Below are positions 26,182 through 34,890 of a DNA stretch of 64,000 nucleotides, piece by piece (position 1 is the first letter of the stretch; each line of letters opens with the position of its first letter). A model generated the notes under the pieces. That model searched no databases. It saw only the letters and a list, made by a program, of their open reading frames with translations, and was not told where the DNA came from. Origin of the DNA: Longimicrobium terrae (lineage in GTDB: Bacteria > Gemmatimonadota > Gemmatimonadetes > Longimicrobiales > Longimicrobiaceae); NCBI RefSeq assembly GCF_014202995.1, contig NZ_JACHIA010000018.1:1-64000 (forward strand), written 5' to 3'. The position numbers and the translations under genes are program-made.

Positions 26182-27096
26182 CTATCCGGACGCGGCACCG
26201 GGGTCAACCCGCGCCACCGGCTCCGCTTCCATCGTCTGCGCGGCCCACGTCTTCATCCGCAGCCCGCGGATCCGCTCGCCCGCGTCGTCGCGCTCGTCCT
26301 CCGAATCAAAGACGCCAAAGACCGAAGAACCGCTTCCCGCCATCATCGCGATCCGCGCGCCGGAACGCCGCATCGCCGCCACCGCCAGCCCCACGAACGG
26401 AATACGCTCCTCCACCACCGGCTGAAAATCGTTCTCCGCCACCGCTGCGACCGCCTCCCATGACGACAGCCCGTCTGCCGGCAGCGCGCGCGCCCGCGGC
26501 GTGTACCCCCCGCCCCGCCGCTCGGCGATGGCGCGAAAGGCTTCGGGCGTGGGCATGGCGACGCCGGGATGCGCAACCAGCACGGGACGGGCGGGAAGCG
26601 GGGAAAGGGCCATCAGCCGCTCGCCCCGGCTCCACGCCAGCGCCAGGGGCGAGCCGCAGAGAAAGAACGGAACGTCGCTCCCCAGTTCAATCGCAAGCTG
26701 CAGCAAGGCCGCGCGATCCAGCGGTTCGCCGTGCAGCGCGTTCAGCGCCCGCAGGGTCGCGGCTGCGTCCGACGAGCCGCCGCCCATGCCCGCCTGCGCC
26801 GGAATCCGCTTCACCAGTTCGATCTCCACCGCCGCGGGCGCGCCGATCCGCGCGTGAAACGCCTCCGCCGCACGCACGGCCAGGTTGCGCTCCGCTGGCC
26901 CGGTATCCACCCCGCCGTCCACCCGCAGCCGCACCCCCGTCCCGCCGCGCCGCACGGTGACGGCATCCGCGAGGGAAAGCGCGCAGAACAGCGTCTCCAG
27001 CCCGTGGTAGCCGGACGCTTCGCGCGCCAGCACGTGCAGAAACAGGTTCACCTTGGCCGGCGCATCCACCGAGACGGAATCAGACACGTCCCGCAC
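26182..27096 (-). CDS. ispE: 4-diphosphocytidyl-2-C-methyl-D-erythritol kinase
   Basis: IspE phosphorylates CDP-methylerythritol in the non-mevalonate isoprenoid pathway. The 304-residue protein carries the GHMP-kinase signature PAQAGMGGGSSDAAATL, the N-terminal APAKVNLFLHV and a C-terminal glycine loop MMAGSGSSVFGVF. The longest form starts at GTG 27096; GTG 27087 is also possible. Both overlap the end of the upstream membrane-protein gene, so translation is coupled. tRNA-Gln follows at 25 bp. Confidence 0.94.
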   Translation of the reverse strand: MRDVSDSVSVDAPAKVNLFLHVLAREASGYHGLETLFCALSLADAVTVRRGGTGVRLRVDGGVDTGPAERNLAVRAAEAFHARIGAPAAVEIELVKRIPAQAGMGGGSSDAAATLRALNALHGEPLDRAALLQLAIELGSDVPFFLCGSPLALAWSRGERLMALSPLPARPVLVAHPGVAMPTPEAFRAIAERRGGGYTPRARALPADGLSSWEAVAAVAENDFQPVVEERIPFVGLAVAAMRRSGARIAMMAGSGSSVFGVFDSEDERDDAGERIRGLRMKTWAAQTMEAEPVARVDPGAASG

Positions 27097-28141
27097 GCCC
27101 CGCCACCGCCTCGCCGCTTTCGACCGCTTCCTCCACGCGCGTGTCGCTCCCGCGCAGGTCCCGCAGTCGCACGTTCAACCGCAGGGCGTAGAAGGCGCCC
27201 AGCCCGGTGACCGCGAACCATCCGCCCAGGTGAAATCCGATGGCGAACGACACGGCGCGCGTACGGTCCACCCCCCACAGCCCCAGCCCCCACACGCTTG
27301 CCGCCTCGAACAGCCCAAAGAACCCCGGCGCCGCGGGGATGGCCACCGCCAGCGCGATACAGGACTGCAGAAAGATCGCGCCCAGGTACCCCGGCTCGGT
27401 GATGCCGAACGCGCGAAAAGCGAGCAGGAATGAGACGGCCAGAAACGCCCACTGCCCCACCGCCCACGCCACGGAGATGGCCAGCAGCCTGGGCGACCGC
27501 AGCACGTCCAGCCCGCTGAGGAACGCGTGCAGAGCATCCAGCACCGGCCGCCGCACCCCGGCGGGGAGGATGCGTACCACCTTTTCCGCCAGCCGCACCG
27601 CGGGAGCGGGCGCAAAGGTCATCCACAGCAGCCCGGCCAGCATCACCGCCGTCACCGCGGCCACGAAGCGCACGGGGCCCTGGATGTCCACGTTGCCTAC
27701 GGTCGTCAGCGCGGGAAAGCCCGGCAGCGACATGGACCCCAGCAGAAACGCGATGATGACGATGCCGTCCAGCGCGCGCTCCATCACCAGCGACGCGAAG
27801 GCGGCGGTAAGCGGAATTCCGGTCTGCCGGGCGAGCACCCACGTCCGCGCGAACTCGCCCAGCCGGGCGGGAAAGACGTTGTTGGCGCCAAAGCCGATGC
27901 ACACGCCGGCGATCCGCGGCCGCCACGCCACCCCGGGCGCCACCGGCTCCAGCAGCGGCTTCCACCGCAGCGCGCGGACGTGCATCCCCAGCGCCGACAG
28001 CACGACGGCCGCGGCCAGCAGCGGCAGGTTGGCGGCGCGCACGTTGGCGAACACGTCCGCCCACTCCACGCCGCGCAGCGCCAGCCAGAGGAAAAAAACG
28101 GTCGCCGCGATGCCGGCGACCGTCTTCAGATGTCCCTTCAT
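27080..28141 (-). CDS. YbhN/UPF0104 family membrane protein (lysylphosphatidylglycerol synthase TM-like)
   Basis: This 353-residue integral membrane protein has about eight hydrophobic helices. Features typical of the family are visible: RALRWKPLL after the second helix, GFGANNVFPARLGEFARTW, and AAPGFFGLFEAA near the end. Such proteins resemble the flippase part of MprF and may move lipids or lipid-linked sugars. The substrate is unknown. ATG 28141 was chosen because the lengthened frame adds tryptophan/arginine-rich text. It lies between the Hpt-like gene (13-bp gap) and ispE (overlap). Confidence 0.87.
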   Translation of the reverse strand: MKGHLKTVAGIAATVFFLWLALRGVEWADVFANVRAANLPLLAAAVVLSALGMHVRALRWKPLLEPVAPGVAWRPRIAGVCIGFGANNVFPARLGEFARTWVLARQTGIPLTAAFASLVMERALDGIVIIAFLLGSMSLPGFPALTTVGNVDIQGPVRFVAAVTAVMLAGLLWMTFAPAPAVRLAEKVVRILPAGVRRPVLDALHAFLSGLDVLRSPRLLAISVAWAVGQWAFLAVSFLLAFRAFGITEPGYLGAIFLQSCIALAVAIPAAPGFFGLFEAASVWGLGLWGVDRTRAVSFAIGFHLGGWFAVTGLGAFYALRLNVRLRDLRGSDTRVEEAVESGEAVAGRAGRV

Positions 28142-28154
28142 CCGCCGTTCCCCG

Positions 28155-29591
28155 TCATGAAGCGCCCGCCGCCACCTGCACCAGCCCGAACAGTTCGTCC
28201 AGTGCATCCCCCAGCGGCGTCCCCGGCGCGGCGCCGGCCAGGTCCTGGATCAGCCCACGGAGCGCCAAGGCCTCGCGGAGTGCCGCGTCCGGCGCGTAAA
28301 GAATGGTTTCGATCGGCACCACCCCGTCCTCCGCGTCCAGCGACGACGCTTCCGGCGCGACGGGCCCGGGCTCCGGAGGCGCCAGGCTGATGGAGGTCGC
28401 CGCCTCCACTTCCGGCACCGGCGCCGCGCCGGAAAGCGCGACCCGCAGCGCACGCAGCGCGTCGCGGGCCTCGTCCGGCGAAGCGGCCGCGCTCAGCCGC
28501 GTAGCCGCGAGTTCCGCGGAGGCCGCCATCCCCGCGACCGAATAGGTGCTGGCCAGTTCGCGCACGGACGCGGCCAGTTCCGCCACCTCGCGCGCGGTGC
28601 GCGCAAAGCGGCGCGGGCGCGCGGGAAGGCTGGCCAGCGAAGCCTCGGCGCGGTCCAGAAATCCGGTTCCTTCAATGCGGAGGAACTGCTCCACCTCCGG
28701 CGTCACCGTCCCGTCCTCCGCCGGCATCGGCGCCAGCGGCGACGACACCAGGTTCCGCGTCCCGCCGTCCAGAAACAGGCGGCTGACCGGGATGACCTCG
28801 GAGGCGCCCTCGGCCCCCGCGGCCTGGTCCGCCTGGTCGCGCAGTTCGCGGAACGCCACCAGCTGCGCCGATTCCCCCGGTGCGGAGCCGGTGGCCAGCA
28901 CGGCGCCCGCGTCGCGCAGCGCCTCGCGCGCGGCGGAAAGCAGCGACAGTTCCACCGGCAGCACCGGCGACGCACGGCCCAGGATCTCGTGGGCGGCGTC
29001 CTCGATCCCTTCCAGCACCTCCAGCACGGGAGCGAGCACGTCCATTCCCGCCACCCCACGCACCGGCCGCATCCGCCGCAGCACGATCCGCAGCGGCTCG
29101 CGCACGGCGGGCTGCGCCGTCAGTTCGGCGAGGACCCGGTCCATCTCCGCCACCACCCCCGCCAGTTCCCGCTGCACGAACGGGAACAGCTCGTCCGCCC
29201 CGCCCGGCGAATCGTTGCGGCGGCGGCCGCCGCGCACGTCGCTCCACCGGTCCGCGGCGGCACGGGCGCGCAGGTCGTCGTCCGCGCTCCACCCCGCCCC
29301 GTGCCGCTCCACGAACGAACGCAGGTCCGCCGCCGTCGCCCGCGCACGGTCGCGCACCTCGGGGCTCCAGGCGAGAACGCCATCCCGCAGCGCCCGGGTC
29401 GCATCCTCCAGCCGCTCCGCCACCTCGGCAATGGCGTCTGCGCCCGCGAGCTGCGCGCTTCCGCGCACCCCCCGCGCCAGGCGAAAGAAGCGCATGAGAT
29501 CGGGCCGCTGCTCGCCCGCGAGCAGACCGTCCATCTGGTCCAGAAACTCGGCGGCTTCCAGCCCGAAGTACTCGCGGAGGGGTTGCGACAT
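28155..29591 (-). CDS. tandem Hpt-like domain protein lacking phospho-acceptor histidines
   Basis: This 478-residue helical protein has three regions resembling Hpt phosphotransfer domains (about 1-100, 140-255 and 310-400). In each, the spot where HTLKGSA is expected has another residue: RGVRGSAQLAG in the first and RPVRGVAGMD in the second. The third reads SVRELASTYSVAG. None keeps the histidine, so it probably binds signalling partners without carrying phosphate. The last 60 residues form another helical segment. ATG 29591 lies 17 bp after pdxJ. No CheA or CheY gene is nearby. Confidence 0.7.
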   Translation of the reverse strand: MSQPLREYFGLEAAEFLDQMDGLLAGEQRPDLMRFFRLARGVRGSAQLAGADAIAEVAERLEDATRALRDGVLAWSPEVRDRARATAADLRSFVERHGAGWSADDDLRARAAADRWSDVRGGRRRNDSPGGADELFPFVQRELAGVVAEMDRVLAELTAQPAVREPLRIVLRRMRPVRGVAGMDVLAPVLEVLEGIEDAAHEILGRASPVLPVELSLLSAAREALRDAGAVLATGSAPGESAQLVAFRELRDQADQAAGAEGASEVIPVSRLFLDGGTRNLVSSPLAPMPAEDGTVTPEVEQFLRIEGTGFLDRAEASLASLPARPRRFARTAREVAELAASVRELASTYSVAGMAASAELAATRLSAAASPDEARDALRALRVALSGAAPVPEVEAATSISLAPPEPGPVAPEASSLDAEDGVVPIETILYAPDAALREALALRGLIQDLAGAAPGTPLGDALDELFGLVQVAAGAS

Positions 29592-29608
29592 GGATGGGTG
29601 TGCGGAGG

Positions 29609-30334
29609 TCAGCGGCGGGCGTGGCGGAGAATGCGGGCCATGTCGGCCACGGCGCGCTCCAGGCCGGTGAAAACGGCGCGGCTCACGATGGAGTGGCCGA
29701 TGTTCAGTTCTTCGATCTCGGGAACCGCGGCCAGCGGCGCGACGTTCTCGTACGTAAGCCCGTGCCCCGCGTGCACGCCCAGCCCCAGCGCGCGTCCCAG
29801 CGCGGCGGCGCGCGCCAGCCGGGCAAGCTGCTCGCGCCGCTCTTCGCCGCGCGTGTTGGCGTACTCGCCGGTGTGCAGTTCGATGGCGTCGGCGCCCAGG
29901 TCGCGCGACGCACGCACCGCCTCCGGGTCCGGGTCGATGAACAGCGACGTGCGAATGCCCGCGTCGCGAAGCCGGCGCACGGCCGCGCTCAGCCACGTGC
30001 GCGTATCGTCGCCCTTGAGCGTAAGACCGCCCTCGGTCGTCACTTCTTCGCGCCGCTCGGGGACCAGCGTGGCCTGGTGCGGCCTCCACTTTTCCGCCAG
30101 CGCGAGCACGTCCGAAGCGGCGGCGAGTTCCAGGTTCACCACCGTCCGCGCGGTCTGCATCAGCAGGTGAACGTCGCGGTCCTGAATGTGGCGGCGATCC
30201 TCGCGCAGGTGCACGGTGATGCCGTCCGCGCCGCCCAGTTCCGCCAGCACGGCCGCGCGAACCGGGTCCGGCTCGTCGGTGCCGCGCGCCTGCCGCACCG
30301 TGGCGACATGGTCGATGTTGACGTAAAGCCTCAC
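29609..30334 (-). CDS. pdxJ: pyridoxine 5'-phosphate synthase
   Basis: PdxJ makes pyridoxine 5'-phosphate from 1-deoxyxylulose 5-phosphate and a phosphohydroxythreonine-derived amine. The 241-residue protein shows the family text [44 protein letters not shown] and GHGLTYENV, and is of normal length. It starts at GTG 30334, which shares four bases (GTGA) with the stop of the upstream DUF2520 gene. GGAGG stands four bases ahead. Confidence 0.96.
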   Translation of the reverse strand: MRLYVNIDHVATVRQARGTDEPDPVRAAVLAELGGADGITVHLREDRRHIQDRDVHLLMQTARTVVNLELAAASDVLALAEKWRPHQATLVPERREEVTTEGGLTLKGDDTRTWLSAAVRRLRDAGIRTSLFIDPDPEAVRASRDLGADAIELHTGEYANTRGEERREQLARLARAAALGRALGLGVHAGHGLTYENVAPLAAVPEIEELNIGHSIVSRAVFTGLERAVADMARILRHARR

Positions 30335-31218
30335 TCCGCCTCCCCCAGCAGATCCGCGAGCCGTGCCGCCGCCGCGGAATCCAGCCCCGTCTGGCGAGCC
30401 AGGTGCAGGGCCTCGCGGCCGAGCGAGCAATATAACGGGCGCTCCGCCTCCGACAACCGTTCCAGGTGCAGTGCCACCGTTTCCACGTCGCCGCGCGCAA
30501 CGGGCCCGGTCAGCGCGGCAACGGGGCCGGAACGCGCCACGTTCTCCACCGCGCCGCGCGCGAGCCCCGCCAGCGCGGTGCGGGCCTCATCCCCCGCCAC
30601 CCCCGCGGCATCCATCAGCCGCTCGGCCACCGCGAGCAACGCGACCGCGTAGTTGCTGGCGAACACGGCCGCTGCGTGGTACACCGGCTTGCCGCCGGGG
30701 GCGATGGCCAGCATCCGCCCCTCGCACGCGTGGACGACGGCTTCCGCCAGCGTGCGCGCGGCCCCGGTCCCCTCGATCCCCCACGCCACACCGCGCAGCC
30801 GTTCCGCGCCGGACACCGGATCGGCGATGGCGGCCAGCGGGTGCGCCGACCCCACGGGATGCCCGCGTTCGGCCAGCCCGCCCAGGACGTCCGTGGACCG
30901 GCTGCCGCTGGTGTGCAGCACGGGGGTGGAAGCGAGCACCGGGAGGGCCGCGATCCGGTCCGCCACTTCGCGGATGGCGCCGTCCGGCACCGCGATCACG
31001 ATCCCGTCCACCGCATCCGGCACCGCGTCCAGCGAGCGCCGGTACTCCGCGTCCGCCGGAAAGAGCGGGTGCGCGGGCGCGGCGGGCCGGCGCCCGGTGA
31101 TGGTCAGCCGCTCCACCGCCGCGTTGCGGTGAAGAAGGAGGCCCAGCGACAGCCCCGTGCGCCCGGAGCCGATGATCCACAGATGCCCGATCCGGCCCAG
31201 GGCACGTTCAGGAGCCAA
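30331..31218 (-). CDS. Rossmann-fold / DUF2520 protein
   Basis: This 295-residue protein has an N-terminal NADP-binding Rossmann domain ([13 protein letters not shown], then [14 protein letters not shown] and LHTSGS) similar to F420-dependent NADP oxidoreductases. A C-terminal DUF2520 helical domain ([16 protein letters not shown]) follows. The reaction is unknown; relatives often neighbour pantothenate or cofactor genes. It starts at TTG 31218, six bases after the hflX stop, with no strong ribosome site. It overlaps pdxJ by four bases. Confidence 0.85.
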   Translation of the reverse strand: MAPERALGRIGHLWIIGSGRTGLSLGLLLHRNAAVERLTITGRRPAAPAHPLFPADAEYRRSLDAVPDAVDGIVIAVPDGAIREVADRIAALPVLASTPVLHTSGSRSTDVLGGLAERGHPVGSAHPLAAIADPVSGAERLRGVAWGIEGTGAARTLAEAVVHACEGRMLAIAPGGKPVYHAAAVFASNYAVALLAVAERLMDAAGVAGDEARTALAGLARGAVENVARSGPVAALTGPVARGDVETVALHLERLSEAERPLYCSLGREALHLARQTGLDSAAAARLADLLGEAE

Positions 31219-31224
31219 CGCGAA

Positions 31225-32508
31225 TCAGCCCCAGCCGTAGATCTTGACGCCGCGCCCGCGCAGCCGGCCCAGCGCCGCCGGGGAAAGCCGCGCGCGCAGA
31301 TGCACTTCGGTGCCGTGGTCCGTCCGCTCCAGCACTTCGCCTTCGCGATAGATCTCCGAAACCAGCGCCCCCTGCGCGGACGAGAGCGTAAGCCGGACCT
31401 CCGGGCGGATCTTGCGCAGTTCCGCGTGCAGAAGCTCGCGCGCGGGCTGCAGCTGGCCCTCTTCCACGGCGGAAACGAAGAGCGCGGGCGTGTCGCCGTA
31501 GCTGCGGTCGCGCAGCGCCTGCACGCCCTCGGGCGACAGCCGGTCGATCTTGTTGAACACCAGCACCGTGGGGTGCTCGCCCAGTCCCAGGTCGCGCAGC
31601 ACGTCTTCCACGACCTCCTTCTGTTCCTCCCACTGCGGATGCGAGGAGTCGATCACGTGCAGCAGCACGTCGGCCTCGCCCGCCTCTTCCAGCGTGGCGC
31701 GGAACGATGCGACCAGGTGGTGGGGGAGCTTGCGGATGAAGCCCACCGTGTCGGTCAGCAGCACCTCGGCGCCTTCTTCACCCACCTCGATGGTGCGCGT
31801 GGTGGGATCCAGCGTGGCGAACAGCCGGTCCTCCACGAACACCTCGGTTCCCGACAGCGCGCGCAGGATGGACGACTTGCCGGCGTTGGTATAGCCGACG
31901 AGCGCGGCCCGCATCTGCCCCGTACGTCCCTTGCGCTGCGTGGCCCGCGTGCGCGCCACCCGCTCCAGGTCTTCCTTGAGCTTGGCGATGCGGTGGTCGA
32001 TGAGCCGGCGGTCCGTTTCCAGCTGCGTTTCGCCGGGGCCGCGCATGCCCACGCCGCCGCGCACGCGGGAAAGGTGCGCCCACATGCGGGTCAGGCGCGG
32101 CCGCAGGTACTGAAGCTGCGCGAGTTCCACCTGTGCGCGCGCTTCGCTGGTGCGGGCGCGCGTGGCGAAGATGTCCAGGATCAGCTCGGCGCGGTCCATG
32201 ATGCGCGTGCCGATCAGCTGCTCCAGGTTGCGCCCCTGCCGCGGCGACAACTCGTCGTCCATGATGATGAGCGTGGCGCCCTGCTCATCCACCTGCTGCT
32301 TCAGCTCCTCGGCCTTTCCCTCGCCGATGTACAGGCGGGGGTGCGGCGAATCCAGGCGCTGGACAAAGGTGTCCAGCACGTCTACGCCGGCGGTGTCGGC
32401 CAGACGGCCGAGCTCCTCCAGGTGCTCTTCGGTGACTGCGGCCGCCTGCGACTTGGCGGGGGCGCCCACCAGGATCGCCTTTTCCCGCGGCGCGGCCAGT
32501 TCGATCAA
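31225..32508 (-). CDS. hflX: ribosome-associated GTPase HflX
   Basis: This 427-residue GTPase has the HflX N-terminal domain (LYIGEGKAEEL, DDELSPRQGRNLE), a linker with GPGETQLETDRR, and a G domain with GYTNAGKSS, DTVGF and NKID. A C-terminal domain follows. HflX splits stalled ribosomes under stress. It starts at TTG 32508; no ATG lies in frame upstream before a stop. It is the first gene of the run hflX-DUF2520-pdxJ-Hpt-ybhN-ispE-tRNA-Gln. A hicB fragment ends 45 bp upstream. Confidence 0.95.
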   Translation of the reverse strand: MIELAAPREKAILVGAPAKSQAAAVTEEHLEELGRLADTAGVDVLDTFVQRLDSPHPRLYIGEGKAEELKQQVDEQGATLIIMDDELSPRQGRNLEQLIGTRIMDRAELILDIFATRARTSEARAQVELAQLQYLRPRLTRMWAHLSRVRGGVGMRGPGETQLETDRRLIDHRIAKLKEDLERVARTRATQRKGRTGQMRAALVGYTNAGKSSILRALSGTEVFVEDRLFATLDPTTRTIEVGEEGAEVLLTDTVGFIRKLPHHLVASFRATLEEAGEADVLLHVIDSSHPQWEEQKEVVEDVLRDLGLGEHPTVLVFNKIDRLSPEGVQALRDRSYGDTPALFVSAVEEGQLQPARELLHAELRKIRPEVRLTLSSAQGALVSEIYREGEVLERTDHGTEVHLRARLSPAALGRLRGRGVKIYGWG

Positions 32509-32553
32509 GTCTCGCGTGACGATGGCTCTTGCTCCAGCAATGAGGTCTGCCGA

Positions 32554-32736
32554 TCAGGCGTATATCCGTCTGCGGCCCTTCGGCTCAGGAACAGCTCGTC
32601 CCAGTTCGCGCGCGCGCTCTACCCAGAGAGCGGCCGCGTCTTTGGAATTCGCGAGTGCATCTTCCTGGGACTCGCCATGGGCTGTGCAACCCGGGAGTTC
32701 AGGAACATCCGCGACAAAGACGCTGTCTTCGTCAAT
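32554..32736 (-). pseudogene. HicB-family antitoxin fragment without a start codon
   Basis: This frame reads DEDSVFVADVPELPGC, then an ENA-type helix (EDALANSKDAAALWVE) and ...KGRRRIYA, the body and tail of a HicB/UPF0150 antitoxin. The usual first eight to ten residues are missing. Going upstream the frame meets a TGA with no ATG, GTG or TTG between; only an ATT precedes the coding text. It overlaps the last codon of the intact HicB-like gene just upstream in another frame. It is probably a 5'-truncated second copy; an ATT start cannot be excluded. Confidence 0.7.
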
Positions 32737-32935
32737 GGATGGTGACGTGCAGCGGGTTCAGCACCCCGCTCCGGCCGCGTTCGATCCTGCCGGCGCGGAT
32801 GTGCAGGGCGAGTGCCCGCGCGTTCGCGATCGCGTCGTCTGGATCTCGGTCATACACCAGAACGCCAGGAATCGAGTGGATCTCCGCGATCCAGCGGCCG
32901 TTCACCTCACGGTCCAGTTCGATGTTGAAATCCAT
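32732..32935 (-). CDS. HicB-like antitoxin
   Basis: This 67-residue protein has the HicB/UPF0150 partly degraded RNase H-like fold: MDFNIELDREVNGRWIAEI, then SIPGVLVYDRDPDDAIANA and a helix ALALHIRAG. No HicA toxin gene is found on either side, so it is an orphan or pairs with a distant toxin. ATG 32935 is preceded by AGGA at six bases. It is close to the end of the TonB receptor gene (33 bp) on the same strand. Confidence 0.8.
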   Translation of the reverse strand: MDFNIELDREVNGRWIAEIHSIPGVLVYDRDPDDAIANARALALHIRAGRIERGRSGVLNPLHVTIH

Positions 32936-32968
32936 CGTCCATCCTGGGATCACCAGAAACGAAGCCGG

Positions 32969-34771
32969 CTACCGGCCGCTGGACCACTCCAGACCCACGA
33001 ACAGGGCGCGCCCTGGCGCGGACAGGCGCGTGATGTCGGCGTACTGCTCGTCCGCCGCGTTCTGCAGGTCCGCGTAGAGGCGAACGCCGCGGATGCGGTA
33101 CGCGGCGCGCGCATCCAGCCGCAGATACGCATCTTCCCCGGTACGGCGGGCGTGGCGGCCGAGCACTGACAGGGTCAGCCGGTCCGCAAAGACGCGGCGA
33201 GCGCCGACCGACACGTTCTCCACGATGGGCCGCAGCGCGGACTTGGAGACGAATCCCTCCGCCGCGCCGGTGCTGAACGAGAGCCAGCTTCCGGTCGCGC
33301 TCCACACCACGTCCAGCGGACCGTCCCACGCCGCCTCGGCTTCGACGCCGCGGAAACGCGCGTCCTGCACGTTGCGGGTGCGCCAGGGCTCGTCCGGAGA
33401 TGAGGCCGGCTTGGCCCAGTCGATCAGCTGGTCCGCCTGCCGCACGAAGGCCGCCGCGCCAAAGCGCAGGCCCCGGGCCACAAAGGCGTTCGCCCCCACC
33501 TCCGCGCTCCACGACTGCTCCGGCTTCAGGTCCGGGCTGCCGATGTTCGCGGGATCCTGGTAGTACCGCTCCGTCCACGTCGGCGCGCGGAACGCCCGTC
33601 CCGCCGAGGCCCGCACCCGGATGCCATGCGCCGGCCACCACGCCAGCGCGGCGGACGGCGACCATACCGAGCCGTAGCGCTCATGCCAGTCCGCGCGCGC
33701 GCCGGCCGTCGCCGCCACGCGCCCTACCTGCCCCAGCGCGGCCTCCACCAGCCCGGCCGCGTGCTGTTCCGCGCGGTCGCCCAGCCGTGCGCTCCGCAAC
33801 TCGTCCGAGTACCACTCGCCTCCGCCCGCCAAGCGCACCCCGGCGGGCGCGCGCCAGCGGCCCATCAGTTCACCGCCCCAGCGCAAGTTGGTGTGCTGGT
33901 TCCGGTACCCCTCCGGCTCATTGCGGCGCAGCAGATAGTCGTCGCCGTGCCGGCGGAAGCTCACCGTCGGTTCGATGGCGAACACGACCTCCGGCGCGCG
34001 GCGCATTCCCAGGCTCGCCGTCGTGGTCCGCGTCCGCTCGAAGGACGGGAACGCGCCGTAAAAACCTTCCGCGCCGAAGTCCCGCGCGGCGTGCGCGCCG
34101 TCGGCCCGGATCGTCCACTTCCCCACGGGCGCGCTCAGGGCGGCGCGGCCGCTCCCCATCTCGTAGTCCGTCCCGGACCGGTGCCCGTCGGAGCGCGCGT
34201 ACTCGCCGCCCACGTCGGCGCGCACGCGGCCCGCGGTTCCCGCCCAGGAAAGCGCGGCGGTGCGCGTATCCCACGTTCCCGCTTCCGTGCGGGCCCGCAC
34301 GCCGCCACCCTCCCGCCGCGTGACGATGTGAATCACGCCGCCCACCGCGTCCGCTCCGTACAGCGCGGATGACGGACCGCGCACGATCTCGATCCGCTCG
34401 ATCTGGTCCAGCGGAACGGCCAGGTTCATGTCGAAGTGGCCGGTCTGCGCGTCGCTCGCGCGCACGCCGTCCACCATCACCAGCACCTGCTCGAACGAGC
34501 CGCCGCGGATGGCGATGTCGGCCAGCGCGGGGGAGCGCGGTGTCACGTCCACGCCCATTGCCCACTCCAGCACCTCGGCCACGGTGCGCGCCGGAAGGGT
34601 GCGGATCTGCGCGGCGGTGATGACCTCCGTGCCGCGCGTGGCGGTGACGAGTTCCGCGGCCGCGCGCGAGGCGGCGGTCACCTGCACGGTATCCAGCGGA
34701 ACCGCCGGCTCCTGCGCCCGCGCGGCGGCGGGAACGATCACGGCAACAGCAACCAGCGCACGAACACGCAT
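32969..34771 (-). CDS. TonB-dependent outer-membrane receptor, BtuB-like
   Basis: This 600-residue receptor has a signal peptide (ALVAVAVIVPAAARAQ), a TonB-box-like DTVQVTA, and a plug domain (about 50-155) with RGPSSALYGADAVGG. A 22-strand type barrel ends in an aromatic-rich strand (GRALFVGLEW). The size and plug text resemble vitamin B12 receptors, but siderophore or other ligands are possible. ATG 34771 starts the signal peptide and has no clear ribosome site. A hairpin precedes it, but no cobalamin riboswitch core was seen. The window's tonB gene is 12 kb away. Confidence 0.9.
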   Translation of the reverse strand: MRVRALVAVAVIVPAAARAQEPAVPLDTVQVTAASRAAAELVTATRGTEVITAAQIRTLPARTVAEVLEWAMGVDVTPRSPALADIAIRGGSFEQVLVMVDGVRASDAQTGHFDMNLAVPLDQIERIEIVRGPSSALYGADAVGGVIHIVTRREGGGVRARTEAGTWDTRTAALSWAGTAGRVRADVGGEYARSDGHRSGTDYEMGSGRAALSAPVGKWTIRADGAHAARDFGAEGFYGAFPSFERTRTTTASLGMRRAPEVVFAIEPTVSFRRHGDDYLLRRNEPEGYRNQHTNLRWGGELMGRWRAPAGVRLAGGGEWYSDELRSARLGDRAEQHAAGLVEAALGQVGRVAATAGARADWHERYGSVWSPSAALAWWPAHGIRVRASAGRAFRAPTWTERYYQDPANIGSPDLKPEQSWSAEVGANAFVARGLRFGAAAFVRQADQLIDWAKPASSPDEPWRTRNVQDARFRGVEAEAAWDGPLDVVWSATGSWLSFSTGAAEGFVSKSALRPIVENVSVGARRVFADRLTLSVLGRHARRTGEDAYLRLDARAAYRIRGVRLYADLQNAADEQYADITRLSAPGRALFVGLEWSSGR

Positions 34772-34794
34772 TACGCCACACACAAACGGGAACG

Positions 34795-34822
34795 CCGGCG
34801 TGAGCACACCCGCCACGCCGGT
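34795..34822 (-). promoter_or_regulatory. hairpin in the leader of the TonB receptor gene
   Basis: CCGGCGTG and CACGCCGG form an 8-bp stem about 25-50 bp upstream of the receptor ATG. It may be a leader attenuator or the terminator of something upstream. No ligand-binding core could be recognised around it. Confidence 0.35.
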
Positions 34823-34890
34823 TCAGGTCAGGGAGAAGGGCGGCAAGATACCGAACCGCACCACGGTCGCGCCACGCCGGACCCTCCTCC

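Noticed and set aside
34772-34890. Cobalamin or TPP riboswitch ahead of the BtuB-like receptor gene
   Set aside because: The leader is only about 120 bp. It has a hairpin and a CCTGACCTGAACCGG stretch, but neither the B12 box (AGCCAGGAGACC-type) nor the TPP core (CTGAGA with TAATGCC) is present.
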